Assembly: GCA_017438085.1 (NCBI GenBank)
Contig: JAFRWH010000289.1
Location: forward strand, 1-8,445
Direction: 5' to 3'
From: Bacillota bacterium
GTDB lineage: Bacteria; Bacillota_A; Clostridia; Peptostreptococcales; Anaerovoracaceae
Length of the DNA: 8,445 nucleotides
Shown here: piece by piece, positions 1 to 7,058 of the stretch
Position numbering within the stretch: the first letter of the stretch is position 1
How the letters are laid out: each line of letters opens with the position of its first letter
Program-made: the position numbers and the translations under genes
The notes under the pieces: model-generated
Told to the model about the DNA's origin: nothing
The model's input: the letters and a program-made list of their open reading frames with translations, nothing else
Database searches by the model: none

Positions 1-785
1 ATAGACTTAAGAAGGCCTTTAGTATATGGATGCATGGGATTTCTGGACAGTTCTTTTACTGCGGCATATTCAACCACACGACCCGCATACATTACCAGTA
101 CAAAGTCGGACATCTCTGCGATGACGCCCATATCGTGGGTGATCATCATTATCGCGGTACCGGTGGACTCCTTCAGTTCTATCATAAGCTCCATTATCTG
201 AGCCTGAATAGTAACATCAAGCGCAGTAGTAGGCTCGTCTGCAATCAGTATTTTGGGATTGGTAGACAGCGCCATAGCGATCATCACGCGCTGGCGCATA
301 CCACCGGAAAGCTGATGCGGATATTCTCTGAGTCTTTGCTCGGGGGCAGGAATGCCTACCTTTGTGAGCATTTCCAGACAGCGGGCATGGGCTTCTGCTT
401 TAGTGATTTTTGGATTATGGGCCTTGAGCATCTCTGTCATCTGTGTTTCAATGCGATACACAGGATTCAGAGAAGTCATAGGCTCCTGAAAGATCATCGA
501 GATCTCTTTGCCCCTTATCTGCTGCATCTGCTTTGATGTATATTTTGAAATATCCTTGCCTTCCAGCAGTATTTCGCCTTCAGCTACATAGCCGGCGCCC
601 TTCGGGAGCAGCCCCAGAATGGACGAGGCGGTTATGCTTTTGCCGCAGCCGGACTCACCTACAATACCAAGCGTAGTGTGGGAATCCAGTTTAAAGCTTA
701 CGTGCTCCGTGGCGGATACATGCTGTTTGTTTTCAAGGATAAAGTTTATTCTTTCGTCTCTGACTTCAAGCAGTGGTGTTGACAT
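1..785 (-). CDS. dppD: Peptide ABC transporter ATP-binding protein, DppD/OppD type (3' end outside window)
   Basis: This is one of the two nucleotide-binding subunits of a dipeptide/oligopeptide importer; it hydrolyses ATP at the cytoplasmic face to drive uptake. The first 261 residues are present and the frame is open to the window edge, so the C-terminal oligopeptide-transporter tail is missing. Visible motifs are Walker A GESGCGKS (43-50), Q-loop Gln100 in [11 protein letters not shown], signature LSGGMRQR (159-166), Walker B ILIADEP (179-185), D-loop ALD (188-190) and H-loop His217. MRQR in the signature, a Q-loop followed by EP, and the ending [11 protein letters not shown] are typical of DppD/OppD rather than DppF. 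The start ATG lies 14 nt after the dppC stop, behind AAAGGGGG, which shares bases with that stop codon. This arrangement suggests translational coupling to dppC. The substrate cannot be told from the ATPase. Confidence 0.95.
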   Translation of the reverse strand, partial: MSTPLLEVRDERINFILENKQHVSATEHVSFKLDSHTTLGIVGESGCGKSITASSILGLLPKGAGYVAEGEILLEGKDISKYTSKQMQQIRGKEISMIFQEPMTSLNPVYRIETQMTEMLKAHNPKITKAEAHARCLEMLTKVGIPAPEQRLREYPHQLSGGMRQRVMIAMALSTNPKILIADEPTTALDVTIQAQIMELMIELKESTGTAIMMITHDMGVIAEMSDFVLVMYAGRVVEYAAVKELSRNPMHPYTKGLLKS

Positions 786-799
786 ATCAGCTGCCCCCT

Positions 800-1660
800 T
801 TACAGTTTCATCTTCGGGTCGAGCGCATCGCGCACGCCTTCTCCGAGGAAGTTAAAGCTTAGAGTGGTTAGGACTATCAGCACGCCTGCGGGCACCCATG
901 CCCAGGGGCGAAGCATCAGTGTGGGAAGGTCCTGCGCAGCATTTATCAGATTGCCCCAGGAAGCCTGAGGAGTCTGCACGCCTACGCCCAGGAAGGAAAG
1001 ACCCGACTCCTGAAGTATTGCGCCGCCTACGCGGAAGGACAGAGTTACCCATACCGGACCCATTGCATTGGGCAGGATCTCTTTAAAAAGTATAGCTGCA
1101 GTATTGCGGCCTATGCATTTGCTGGATTCGATGTATTCCTTCTGTCTGATGGAAAGTACGTTTCCGTAGATCAGCTTTGCGATGCCGGTCCAGCCCATAA
1201 CACCTATTACCAGAATAAGAGTCACGATGGAGGGACCGATCACGGCAACAAGCACCAGTATCAGTATCATGCTGGGGAAAGACATGAACACATCCGCCAC
1301 ACGCATGATCACTGCTTCGGGAATTCCGCGGTAATAACCGGCTATAAGGCCCAGTGGAACACCCAGCGCCACGCTTATGCAGGTGGAAAGTATGCCTACG
1401 GTCAGTGATACCCGTCCACCATACAGAAGCCTTGCGAACAGGTCTCTGCCTATTTTGTCAGTGCCCAGAATATGCTGAGCAGAGGGTTCCGACCATGTAA
1501 TTATCTCAGGATCGGACTTATTAGGATTCAGGGAATCCAGGAACAGCGGGAACAGGAAGCAGGCTATAACTTCTATAGCCAGGAATACAATGGCAAAGCG
1601 AGCTCTCTTGTTCTTGCGGAATCGCTGCCAGGCCTGACTGTTTCTTCTTTTGTTTTGCAT
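800..1660 (-). CDS. dppC: Peptide ABC transporter permease, DppC/OppC type
   Basis: This integral membrane protein of 286 aa forms half of the translocation channel with DppB. The N terminus is basic (about 1-21) and is followed by the first membrane segment (about 22-42), as in the OppC N-terminal domain. A short periplasmic-side loop follows, then the family hallmark HILGTDKIGRDLFARLLYGGR (63-83). Hydrophobic segments follow at about 85-110, 127-155, 203-222 and 253-273. The cytoplasmic EAA loop that docks to the ATPase is at 175-198 (EYIESSKCIG, ending ILPN). Length is normal for DppC. The ATG is preceded by GAGGGGAGG with a good spacing and lies 13 nt after the dppB stop. It belongs to the binding-protein-dependent transport inner-membrane family (BPD_transp_1). 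Whether it carries peptides, nickel or another solute cannot be read from the permease. Confidence 0.95.
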   Translation of the reverse strand: MQNKRRNSQAWQRFRKNKRARFAIVFLAIEVIACFLFPLFLDSLNPNKSDPEIITWSEPSAQHILGTDKIGRDLFARLLYGGRVSLTVGILSTCISVALGVPLGLIAGYYRGIPEAVIMRVADVFMSFPSMILILVLVAVIGPSIVTLILVIGVMGWTGIAKLIYGNVLSIRQKEYIESSKCIGRNTAAILFKEILPNAMGPVWVTLSFRVGGAILQESGLSFLGVGVQTPQASWGNLINAAQDLPTLMLRPWAWVPAGVLIVLTTLSFNFLGEGVRDALDPKMKL

Positions 1661-1673
1661 AGCAGCCTCCCCT

Positions 1674-2627
1674 CTAATCGTAAGAGATACGCGGATCCAC
1701 CAGCGAATAAACTATATCCAGCAGTATATTGGTGGCCAGCACTGTTATGGCAAGTATTACTGCTATGCACATTACCATGGGATAGTCACGGTTGTTTATA
1801 GCATTGATCATAGCGCTGCCCATGCCCGGCCAAGCGAATATGCGCTCTGTTATAGTGGAGCCGCCGATAATGTGAGGTATCTGAAGCAGTACAGTAGTTA
1901 TAACAGGTATGAGTGCGTTGCGGAAGCCATGCTTGATCACTACGGCTGCCTCTGAAATGCCCTTTGAACGGGCAGTTTTCATGTACTCTTCGTTGAATAC
2001 CTCAAGGCAGGCACCTCTGGTCTGTTTGATGAGTCCTCCCATGCTGCCGAAGCAGATAACTGATGCAGGCAGTATCATATGACGGATAAGATCAACTAAT
2101 CCCGTCTTGGTACCAGTGTGCATACCCATGGAAGGAACCAGCTTCAGCTTGATGGCGAAGATGTAAATGAGGCCAAGGCTGAGGAAAAAACCGGGCAGTA
2201 CAGCACCTGCGAGGGCAAAGAAATTGGAGACTTTGTCCCAGATGGAGTAAGGCTTGTAGGCTGCCATCAGTCCCAGCGGCAGCGATATAAGTATCGCCAG
2301 AATGACCCCTGTCCCAGTCAGCAGAAGCGACGGACCTATGCGCAGCTTTACAGCTGTCATTACGTCCTGATTGTTGAAATAGGACTGTCCGAAATCACCG
2401 TGAAGTATGTCGCCCAGCCAGATGAAATAGCGGACGATTATCGGCTTATCCAGACCGAGAGAAATCTTCAGCTGGGCCAACTGTTCGGGGTCCATGTTGC
2501 CTTCGCCTCCGGCCAGGACGTCCAGAGCGCTGCCGGGCGCCAGATTCAGCAGTACGAAAATAACCGCTGTTATCCCGAAGAATATCGGAATGATGGTTAT
2601 CAATCTTTTTATGAGATATTTGGCCAT
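1674..2627 (-). CDS. dppB: Peptide ABC transporter permease, DppB/OppB type
   Basis: This is the second channel subunit of the importer, 317 aa, the usual length for DppB. The start MAKYLIKRLI leads into the first membrane segment (about 9-28), followed by the family motif FVLLNLAPGSALD (24-36). The external domain contains GLDKP (58-62) and the typical GDFGQSY (77-83). Further membrane segments lie at about 99-122, 133-160, 186-200, 238-256 and 286-306. The EAA loop (about 214-241, EYMKTARSKG then NALIP) and the conserved ERIFAWPGMG (261-270) identify it as DppB/OppB. The protein ends in VDPRISYD, also typical. The start was chosen because AAGGAG sits 8 nt upstream. An ATG 7 nt further upstream opens a different frame and is not used. 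A 123-nt gap with a strong hairpin separates it from dppA, while dppC follows after only 13 nt. Confidence 0.95.
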   Translation of the reverse strand: MAKYLIKRLITIIPIFFGITAVIFVLLNLAPGSALDVLAGGEGNMDPEQLAQLKISLGLDKPIIVRYFIWLGDILHGDFGQSYFNNQDVMTAVKLRIGPSLLLTGTGVILAILISLPLGLMAAYKPYSIWDKVSNFFALAGAVLPGFFLSLGLIYIFAIKLKLVPSMGMHTGTKTGLVDLIRHMILPASVICFGSMGGLIKQTRGACLEVFNEEYMKTARSKGISEAAVVIKHGFRNALIPVITTVLLQIPHIIGGSTITERIFAWPGMGSAMINAINNRDYPMVMCIAVILAITVLATNILLDIVYSLVDPRISYD

Positions 2628-2750
2628 ATTTCATTCTCCTTAAGATCTCTCAGCCCTAAGACAAGGCCGATGATCTGCACTGCAGGGGAAGGACTCCCCA
2701 TGCAGCGCGTCATAAACAGGATTTATTTTCAGCTCAGTGCTGAGTTCAGA
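2628..2750 (-). other. dppA-dppB intercistronic region with stem-loops
   Basis: This 123-nt gap is the longest inside the operon. Reading the minus strand, the dppA stop is soon followed by a small 5-bp hairpin TCAGC-ACTGA-GCTGA (2729-2743). Next comes a larger stem-loop at 2680-2705, then the dppB Shine-Dalgarno AAGGAG. No promoter-like pair and no ORF is evident. The layout is what is often seen after a solute-binding-protein gene, where a 3' structure protects the highly made upstream message or causes partial termination. That role is inferred from position. Confidence 0.5.
2680..2705 (-). other. Strong intercistronic stem-loop after dppA
   Basis: On the minus strand CTGCA, one bulged T, and GGGGA pair with TCCCC and TGCAG around a GTCCT loop, giving ten base pairs, seven of them G-C. 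No run of T follows, so it is not a canonical intrinsic terminator. An mRNA-stabilising or processing structure that sets the dppA to dppBCD ratio fits better. The structure is seen directly; the role is inferred. Confidence 0.6.
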
Positions 2751-4403
2751 TTAATCCTCTGCCTTTACCCATTCCCAAACGTTTTCGTTGCAGAAGGAAC
2801 CGCATCTGTAATCAACGTTTTCAACAGTGGGGGATACCATGGAGATGGTGTTGGAGTACCAGAGGGGGATCCAGGGAACATTATTGAAGATGTATTCCTG
2901 GAATTCATCCATTGCCTTCTTCTTGGAACTCTTGTCTGTGCAGGCATATACCTTGTTGGCAAGCTCTTCATAAGTAGGATCGGTTACACTGTAGTAAGTG
3001 CGTCCATACTGGGATGCAAGAGTGGTGTATGCGAACCACATCGGGTTAGCGGAGCCGGTGTGGCCGGAAATACCCATATCGTACTTCTGGTCGATCAGAC
3101 CGGAGAACATAGTAGCAACTTCAACATTTACGATCTTGATGTTGATGCCTACCTCAGCCAGATCCTGCTGGAACTGAGCAGCCATATCAGTACGGCTGGC
3201 ACCTACTGCAAGCTCGATCTCCTCACCCTTATAACTGGACTTTGCAAGGTATTCCTTAGCCTTTTCAACGTCTCTGGTCCTCTTCAGGCTGGTGTTGCAG
3301 TAATCGGAGAAGGGCAGTACATAAGAATCAACTACATAACCAAGACCTTCGGTAGCAACCTGGCAGGCCTTTTCACGGTCGATTCCGTAGTACATGGCAA
3401 GACGGAGGTTGACATCGCTGAGGCTCTGGTTGTTGAGAATGACTTCAGTGAAACCTGTACCATTGTCGTTCTTTACAGTCTTGTTTCCATAGCCTTCGTA
3501 GATCTCTGCGTTGGACTTGGAAACGCCGCTGCCCATGCCGACGAGGTCGATATCGCCGTTGACCTCAGCCTGAACAGTGTTGGAAGAATCAACGATGGTC
3601 AGCTTGAGTGTGCCGAAACCGGTAACGGGGAACTGATAGTCTCTGTTAGCCTTCAGGAACATTTCCTGGCCGATCTGGGGCTGGCTGTCGAAGATGCAGG
3701 GGCCGGAGCCTACGGGAGCGGTCCAGAAGGGATCATCGAGCAGAGTGGCGATAGCCTTGCCTTCAAGCAGGTGCTTGGGCAGAACTGCGATGTCTCTGTT
3801 GTAAGCTGCGAGGAACTCGTCAGGATCAGTAACATTCTTGAAGGTGATCGTGAAGGTGTAGTCATCAACAGCCTTTACGCCGAAGGTCTCTCCGGTGGTG
3901 CGGTAGCCGGCTTCATCGGTGCCTGCGATGTCCTTCATGGGGTCAGCAGCGATGGAGACTGCTCTGCTGGCGGGATCTGTTACCAGTTCGAAGGTCCATA
4001 CCCAGTCAGCGGAAGTTACAGGCTGACCATCATGCCACTTGGCATTCTCATTAAGATGAAATGTGGTGGTCAGACCATCGGAAGACATTTCCCAGCTCTT
4101 TGCAGCGCGGGGCTTAACAACAGTACCACCATTGGTGACCAGTGCGATGCGGTCATAAATGAGGCTGTTTACGTCTCTGGTGATCATGGAACCGGATGCG
4201 GAATAATAGGGCATCAGGGAGTCCCATGCCTGGGTATATGCCATTGTGATGGTAGTATCATTGGCTTTTACTTCTTCGCCACCGGTTGTAGCGGGTGTGG
4301 GCTGGCTATCTGTATTTCCGCCGGTTTCACCACCGCAGGCTGCGAAGCAGACAAGCATGATCATAGCAAGCACAAGGGCAAGTGCCTTTTTTGCGTTGTT
4401 CAT
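2751..4403 (-). CDS. dppA: Peptide ABC transporter substrate-binding lipoprotein (SBP family 5)
   Basis: This is the extracellular, membrane-anchored receptor that captures the substrate and hands it to the DppBC channel; 550 aa, normal for family 5 (DppA/OppA/NikA). Residues 1-22 are a lipoprotein signal peptide with a KK start, a hydrophobic core and the lipobox FAAC, so Cys23 becomes the lipidated N terminus. A Gly/Thr/Pro-rich linker (24-45) leads to the folded domain. The family signature is the stretch AKSWEMSSDGLT, FHLNENAKWHDGQPVTSADWVWTFE and, later, LRLAMYYGIDREKA. The start follows GAGAGG with good spacing, 66 nt after dppF. In the whole gene the codons TTA, CTA and TCA do not occur, which is why the complementary strand is open throughout; this bias fits high expression. 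The substrate is unresolved: the neighbouring C26 hydrolases suggest a gamma-glutamyl conjugate or short peptide, by inference only. Confidence 0.95.
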   Translation of the reverse strand: MNNAKKALALVLAMIMLVCFAACGGETGGNTDSQPTPATTGGEEVKANDTTITMAYTQAWDSLMPYYSASGSMITRDVNSLIYDRIALVTNGGTVVKPRAAKSWEMSSDGLTTTFHLNENAKWHDGQPVTSADWVWTFELVTDPASRAVSIAADPMKDIAGTDEAGYRTTGETFGVKAVDDYTFTITFKNVTDPDEFLAAYNRDIAVLPKHLLEGKAIATLLDDPFWTAPVGSGPCIFDSQPQIGQEMFLKANRDYQFPVTGFGTLKLTIVDSSNTVQAEVNGDIDLVGMGSGVSKSNAEIYEGYGNKTVKNDNGTGFTEVILNNQSLSDVNLRLAMYYGIDREKACQVATEGLGYVVDSYVLPFSDYCNTSLKRTRDVEKAKEYLAKSSYKGEEIELAVGASRTDMAAQFQQDLAEVGINIKIVNVEVATMFSGLIDQKYDMGISGHTGSANPMWFAYTTLASQYGRTYYSVTDPTYEELANKVYACTDKSSKKKAMDEFQEYIFNNVPWIPLWYSNTISMVSPTVENVDYRCGSFCNENVWEWVKAED

Positions 4404-4442
4404 TTTGTTTTACCTCTCTTTAACACAATAAATTACATTTGT

Positions 4443-4466
4443 TATATAAGCGCATTTGCGTATATA
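4443..4466. repeat. AT-rich inverted repeat between dppF and dppA
   Basis: TATATA and CGCA on the left pair with TGCG and TATATA on the right, with a 2-nt AA/TT centre and a 2-nt bulge on one side. It sits just after the dppF stop in the 66-nt gap before dppA. No T-run follows on the minus strand and I could not pair it with a convincing -35 box. It may be a weak processing or pausing structure, or a chance outcome of AT-rich sequence. Confidence 0.3.
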
Positions 4467-4469
4467 TCT

Positions 4470-5447
4470 TTAGCTGAGCTTTTCACTGTAGTGGCAGGCA
4501 ACCTTATGGTTCCCCTCCACAGCCTTAAGCTCCGGCTCCATTTCCGCGCACTCTTTAGTCGCATATGGACAACGAGTGCGGAAATGACAGCCTGAAGGAG
4601 GATTGAGGGGGCTTGGTACGTCGCCCTCAAGAACTATGCGTTTCGGACGCTCTGCTACATCAGGGATCGGTATCGCTGAAAGCAGCGCCTTAGTATAAGG
4701 ATGACGGGGATGATCGAAAATGTCTTCCTTGCTTCCGGACTCCACGATCTTTCCAAGATACATTACATTCACGGAATCGCAGAGATAGCGGACCACGCTC
4801 AGGTCGTGGGATATAAACAGATATGAGACCTGCTTTTCGCTCTGGACCTTCTTCATCAGGTTCAGTACCTGAGCTCTTACCGATACGTCGAGCGCAGATA
4901 CCGGCTCATCGCAGACTACAAAATCCGGATCTATTATCATAGCCCTTGCTATAACCACTCTCTGACGCTGGCCGCCGGACATTTCGTGGGGATACTTTTC
5001 AGCGAAGCTCTCATTGAGACCTACGTAGCTGAGCATTTCCATAGCCTTGTCGTTTCTTTCCTTAGGAGTGCCTATCTGGGCTACATCCAGAGGAGCGCGG
5101 ACTGCCTGAAGAATGTTATATCTGGGGTTCAGGGATGCAAACGGATCCTGGAAGATCATCTGCATCTGCCTGCGTATCTCGCGCATCTGATTGAACTTGT
5201 AATCCTGTATCTCGCTGCCCTTGAATATGATCTTTCCCGATGTAGGCTCATGCAGCTTGAGAATAGCTCTGCCCAGAGTAGACTTGCCACATCCGGACTC
5301 GCCAACCAGACCGACGGTCTCATGCTGATGCACTACCAGATCAATGCCATCTACTGCTTTGAGAACAGTTTTGGGGCTGAGGAATTTCTTGTTTTCGAAG
5401 TATTTTTTCAGATCGACTGTTTCCAGCAGGATCTTGGATTCATCCAT
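4470..5447 (-). CDS. dppF: Peptide ABC transporter ATP-binding protein, DppF/OppF type
   Basis: This is the second ATPase of the importer, complete at 325 aa. Motifs in order are Walker [10 protein letters not shown] (49-57), Q-loop Gln100 in IFQDPFASLNP, signature MSGGQRQR (156-163), Walker B FVVCDEP (176-182), D-loop ALD (185-187) and H-loop His214. The GGQRQR signature and QDPFASLNPR mark it as DppF rather than DppD. The C-terminal oligopeptide-transporter domain (about 230-320) has the usual GDVPSPLNPPSGC and four cysteines: Cys287, Cys293, Cys300 and Cys318. A Cys-rich tail of this kind has been reported to hold an iron-sulfur cluster in some family members. It begins 32 nt after the C26 gene stop, with a GAGGTGA ribosome site. 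It is unusually placed: it precedes dppA and is separated from dppD by the whole A-B-C block. Confidence 0.95.
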   Translation of the reverse strand: MDESKILLETVDLKKYFENKKFLSPKTVLKAVDGIDLVVHQHETVGLVGESGCGKSTLGRAILKLHEPTSGKIIFKGSEIQDYKFNQMREIRRQMQMIFQDPFASLNPRYNILQAVRAPLDVAQIGTPKERNDKAMEMLSYVGLNESFAEKYPHEMSGGQRQRVVIARAMIIDPDFVVCDEPVSALDVSVRAQVLNLMKKVQSEKQVSYLFISHDLSVVRYLCDSVNVMYLGKIVESGSKEDIFDHPRHPYTKALLSAIPIPDVAERPKRIVLEGDVPSPLNPPSGCHFRTRCPYATKECAEMEPELKAVEGNHKVACHYSEKLS

Positions 5448-5479
5448 TTCTTCACCTCAAGAACATGTGTGTTAACTGT

Positions 5480-6169
5480 TTATCTGCACTTCTGCACGAA
5501 CCATCTGAACAGATCTGTGGAATCCGGACCCATAGGTGGATCGGGAAGATCGCCTCTCATGCGTTCTGGATGGAACTGGAAGGCCCAGATTGGAAGAGTC
5601 TCGTGCTCTATCGCCTCGATCACACCATCGGGAGACCAGGCAGTCACCTTAAGTCCGGGAGCAAGAGTCTCTATTGCGTTATTGTGACGGCTGTTTACGT
5701 AAAAACCATCTCCGAAGATATCTCTGATCACAGAGCCTTCCTCGGTCCTGACCTTGTGAGCGGAGAGCATATGCTCTATGCCGTCGCGCATCTTGAAGTT
5801 GCTGTAGAGTGTTCCGCCAAGGAATACATTTATGATCTGATGGCCGAGGCAGATGCCAAGGATAGGCTTCTTTGCAGCGTAGAACGCATTGAACAGCTTT
5901 CTGTCGTACTCGACTCTTATGCTCTGACCGATCTGACTCAGTCTGTCCCTAAGCTCGGGTCTGGGGCAGTAGGAGAAGCTTCCGGTGAGTATAAGTCCGT
6001 CGCATACTGCTGCATAGTCTTCTGCACTGTAGTCGTCTGCGCAGAGCACCGGTGCGCCGCCTGCGGCTCCGATAGCCTGAACATAGGTCTTGTTGATTCC
6101 CCAGCTGTCGACCTCAAAGGTCTTGTCAAAGGCGGGGCCTCCATTTATAAGGATAAACGGTTTATTCAT
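5480..6169 (-). CDS. Peptidase C26 family gamma-glutamyl hydrolase (PuuD-like), intact triad
   Basis: This cytoplasmic enzyme of 229 aa has the class I glutamine amidotransferase fold. Relatives such as PuuD cleave the gamma-glutamyl bond of gamma-glutamyl-GABA, and others cut gamma-glutamyl peptides or amines. The nucleophile elbow GICLGHQIINVFLGGTL puts the catalytic Cys at 107. The partner motif FQFHPER gives His200 and Glu202, so the triad is complete. The segment NSRHNNAIETLAPGL (159-173) followed by DGVIEAIEHETLPI (181-194) is typical of C26. There is no signal peptide. AGGAGG lies 6 nt upstream of the ATG, inside the end of the preceding paralogue, and the two genes overlap by 8 nt, implying coupled translation. 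The family and catalytic competence are well supported. The exact substrate, and whether it acts with its Cys-less neighbour, are inference. Confidence 0.9.
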   Translation of the reverse strand: MNKPFILINGGPAFDKTFEVDSWGINKTYVQAIGAAGGAPVLCADDYSAEDYAAVCDGLILTGSFSYCPRPELRDRLSQIGQSIRVEYDRKLFNAFYAAKKPILGICLGHQIINVFLGGTLYSNFKMRDGIEHMLSAHKVRTEEGSVIRDIFGDGFYVNSRHNNAIETLAPGLKVTAWSPDGVIEAIEHETLPIWAFQFHPERMRGDLPDPPMGPDSTDLFRWFVQKCR

Positions 6170-6938
6170 TGCAGCCCTCCTGAATCATCTTTATAAAACT
6201 CTCGAAAATGGTCGGATCCTGTTCGTATCTGCCTCTTTTGTAGTCCTCGGAAGCATGTTCGGGATGCCACTGCACGCCCATGATGGGAAGGCTCTCGTGC
6301 TCAACAGCTTCGATAACGCCATCCTCGCTGAAAGCGACAGCTTTAAGACCTGCGCCGAGCTTATCCACAGCCTGTCTGTGGAAGCTGTTTACTATGCTTT
6401 CGCTGCCCATAAGCTTTTCAAGACCGGAGCCTTTAGCGATGCTTATGCGGTGGGTTCCCCAGTGGTGAGAGAAATCTCCGGGGGTGCCGTCAACCACAGC
6501 GAACTCTCTGTTGGAATAATCAGTTATTTCGTTTTCGCTTGTAAGTCTCTGCGGAATGTCCCTGATCAAGGTGCCGCCAAGAGCCACATTTATCACCTGC
6601 ATGCCGCGGCCTATGCCCAGGATAGGCTTGCCGGCTTTTAAGAAAGCGTCGAAAATGGCAAAGTCAAAATCGTCTCTCGTGGCTGAAAACCCGGCGATCT
6701 CCATGAAATTGGTGACTATTCCGCCATATCTTGCAGGATGCATGACAGGGCCGCCCGGAATAAGCAGCGCATCTGCAGACTCCGCATAAGCGCTGATAGC
6801 TCTGTAGTCTCCGGCGCCGAGGGCTATGCCCCCTGCCATTCTGATGCAGTCTGCGTATTCTTTATTCATGATGAATACGTTTCCGAAGGAGTCGTTGACA
6901 TCCTCCGCAGCTATGATTATTACTGGTTTTTTCTTCAT
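6162..6938 (-). CDS. Peptidase C26 family paralogue lacking the catalytic cysteine
   Basis: This 258-aa protein is clearly a C26/gamma-glutamyl-GABA hydrolase homologue: it has LLIPGGPVMHPARYG (58-72), GRGMQVINVALGGTL (110-124), NSFHRQAVDKLGAGL (184-198) and VQWHPEH with His225 and Glu227. The nucleophile elbow, however, reads LGIGRGMQ: residue 110 is Gly (codon GGC, 6609-6611) where the family has Cys (GICRGMQ). The reading frame is intact and all other motifs are preserved. It is therefore probably a folded pseudoenzyme or a protein with changed function rather than a decaying gene, though a one-base sequencing error cannot be excluded. The start at 6938 was chosen over upstream in-frame ATGs at 7073 and 6989 because AAAGGA sits 9 nt upstream and because the predicted transcription start (about 6983) lies downstream of both. 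It heads the operon and overlaps the intact paralogue by 8 nt. Confidence 0.88.
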   Translation of the reverse strand: MKKKPVIIIAAEDVNDSFGNVFIMNKEYADCIRMAGGIALGAGDYRAISAYAESADALLIPGGPVMHPARYGGIVTNFMEIAGFSATRDDFDFAIFDAFLKAGKPILGIGRGMQVINVALGGTLIRDIPQRLTSENEITDYSNREFAVVDGTPGDFSHHWGTHRISIAKGSGLEKLMGSESIVNSFHRQAVDKLGAGLKAVAFSEDGVIEAVEHESLPIMGVQWHPEHASEDYKRGRYEQDPTIFESFIKMIQEGCNE

Positions 6939-6947
6939 GTTATCTGA

Positions 6948-6953
6948 TCCTTT
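6948..6953 (-). promoter_or_regulatory. Ribosome binding site deciding the start of the Cys-less C26 gene
   Basis: AAAGGA on the minus strand ends 9 nt before the ATG at 6938. The upstream in-frame ATGs at 7073 and 6989 have no such site and lie before the predicted transcription start, so this site fixes the start at MKKKPV. Confidence 0.7.
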
Positions 6954-6986
6954 TTCTTTATCAGAGACAGCTGTTATTTCATCAAA

Positions 6987-7008
6987 CATAATATAATGAT
7001 ATATTATG
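6987..7008. promoter_or_regulatory. Perfect 9-bp inverted repeat overlapping the -10 box (putative operator)
   Basis: CATAATATA and TATATTATG are exact reverse complements separated by 4 nt. The 22-bp palindrome covers the -10 hexamer and most of the promoter spacer, the classic place for a repressor dimer to block RNA polymerase. No regulator gene is present in the window, so the binding protein is unknown. Low sequence complexity means some chance contribution is possible. Confidence 0.5.
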
Positions 7009-7018
7009 ACTTTGTCAA
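6990..7018 (-). promoter_or_regulatory. Sigma-A type promoter of the C26-dpp operon
   Basis: On the minus strand TTGACA (7013-7018, full consensus) is followed by a 17-nt spacer and TATATT (6990-6995, 5 of 6). The predicted +1 is a G near 6983, giving a leader of about 45 nt before the ATG at 6938. All genes downstream are co-directional with small gaps and no terminator was seen, so this promoter probably drives both C26 genes and dppFABCD. Confidence 0.8.
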
Positions 7019-7058
7019 TATGATTTAGGATTAAAATTCTGAAGCTGAAGCAAATTTT

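Noticed and set aside
4404..4469. A separate promoter for dppA in the AT-rich gap after dppF
   Set aside because: TATATA-like hexamers occur but none has a matching -35 box at 16-18 nt, so an independent promoter cannot be supported.
2118..4595. Very long plus-strand open frame (825 codons) opposite dppA and part of dppB
   Set aside because: It is in exact complementary register with dppA and dppB, shows no protein-family features and is explained by codon bias of the real genes. It has no promoter or ribosome site of note.
5465..6196. Plus-strand open frames of about 230-240 codons opposite dppF and the C26 gene
   Set aside because: The translations resemble no known family and mirror conserved minus-strand coding. 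They are shadow frames.
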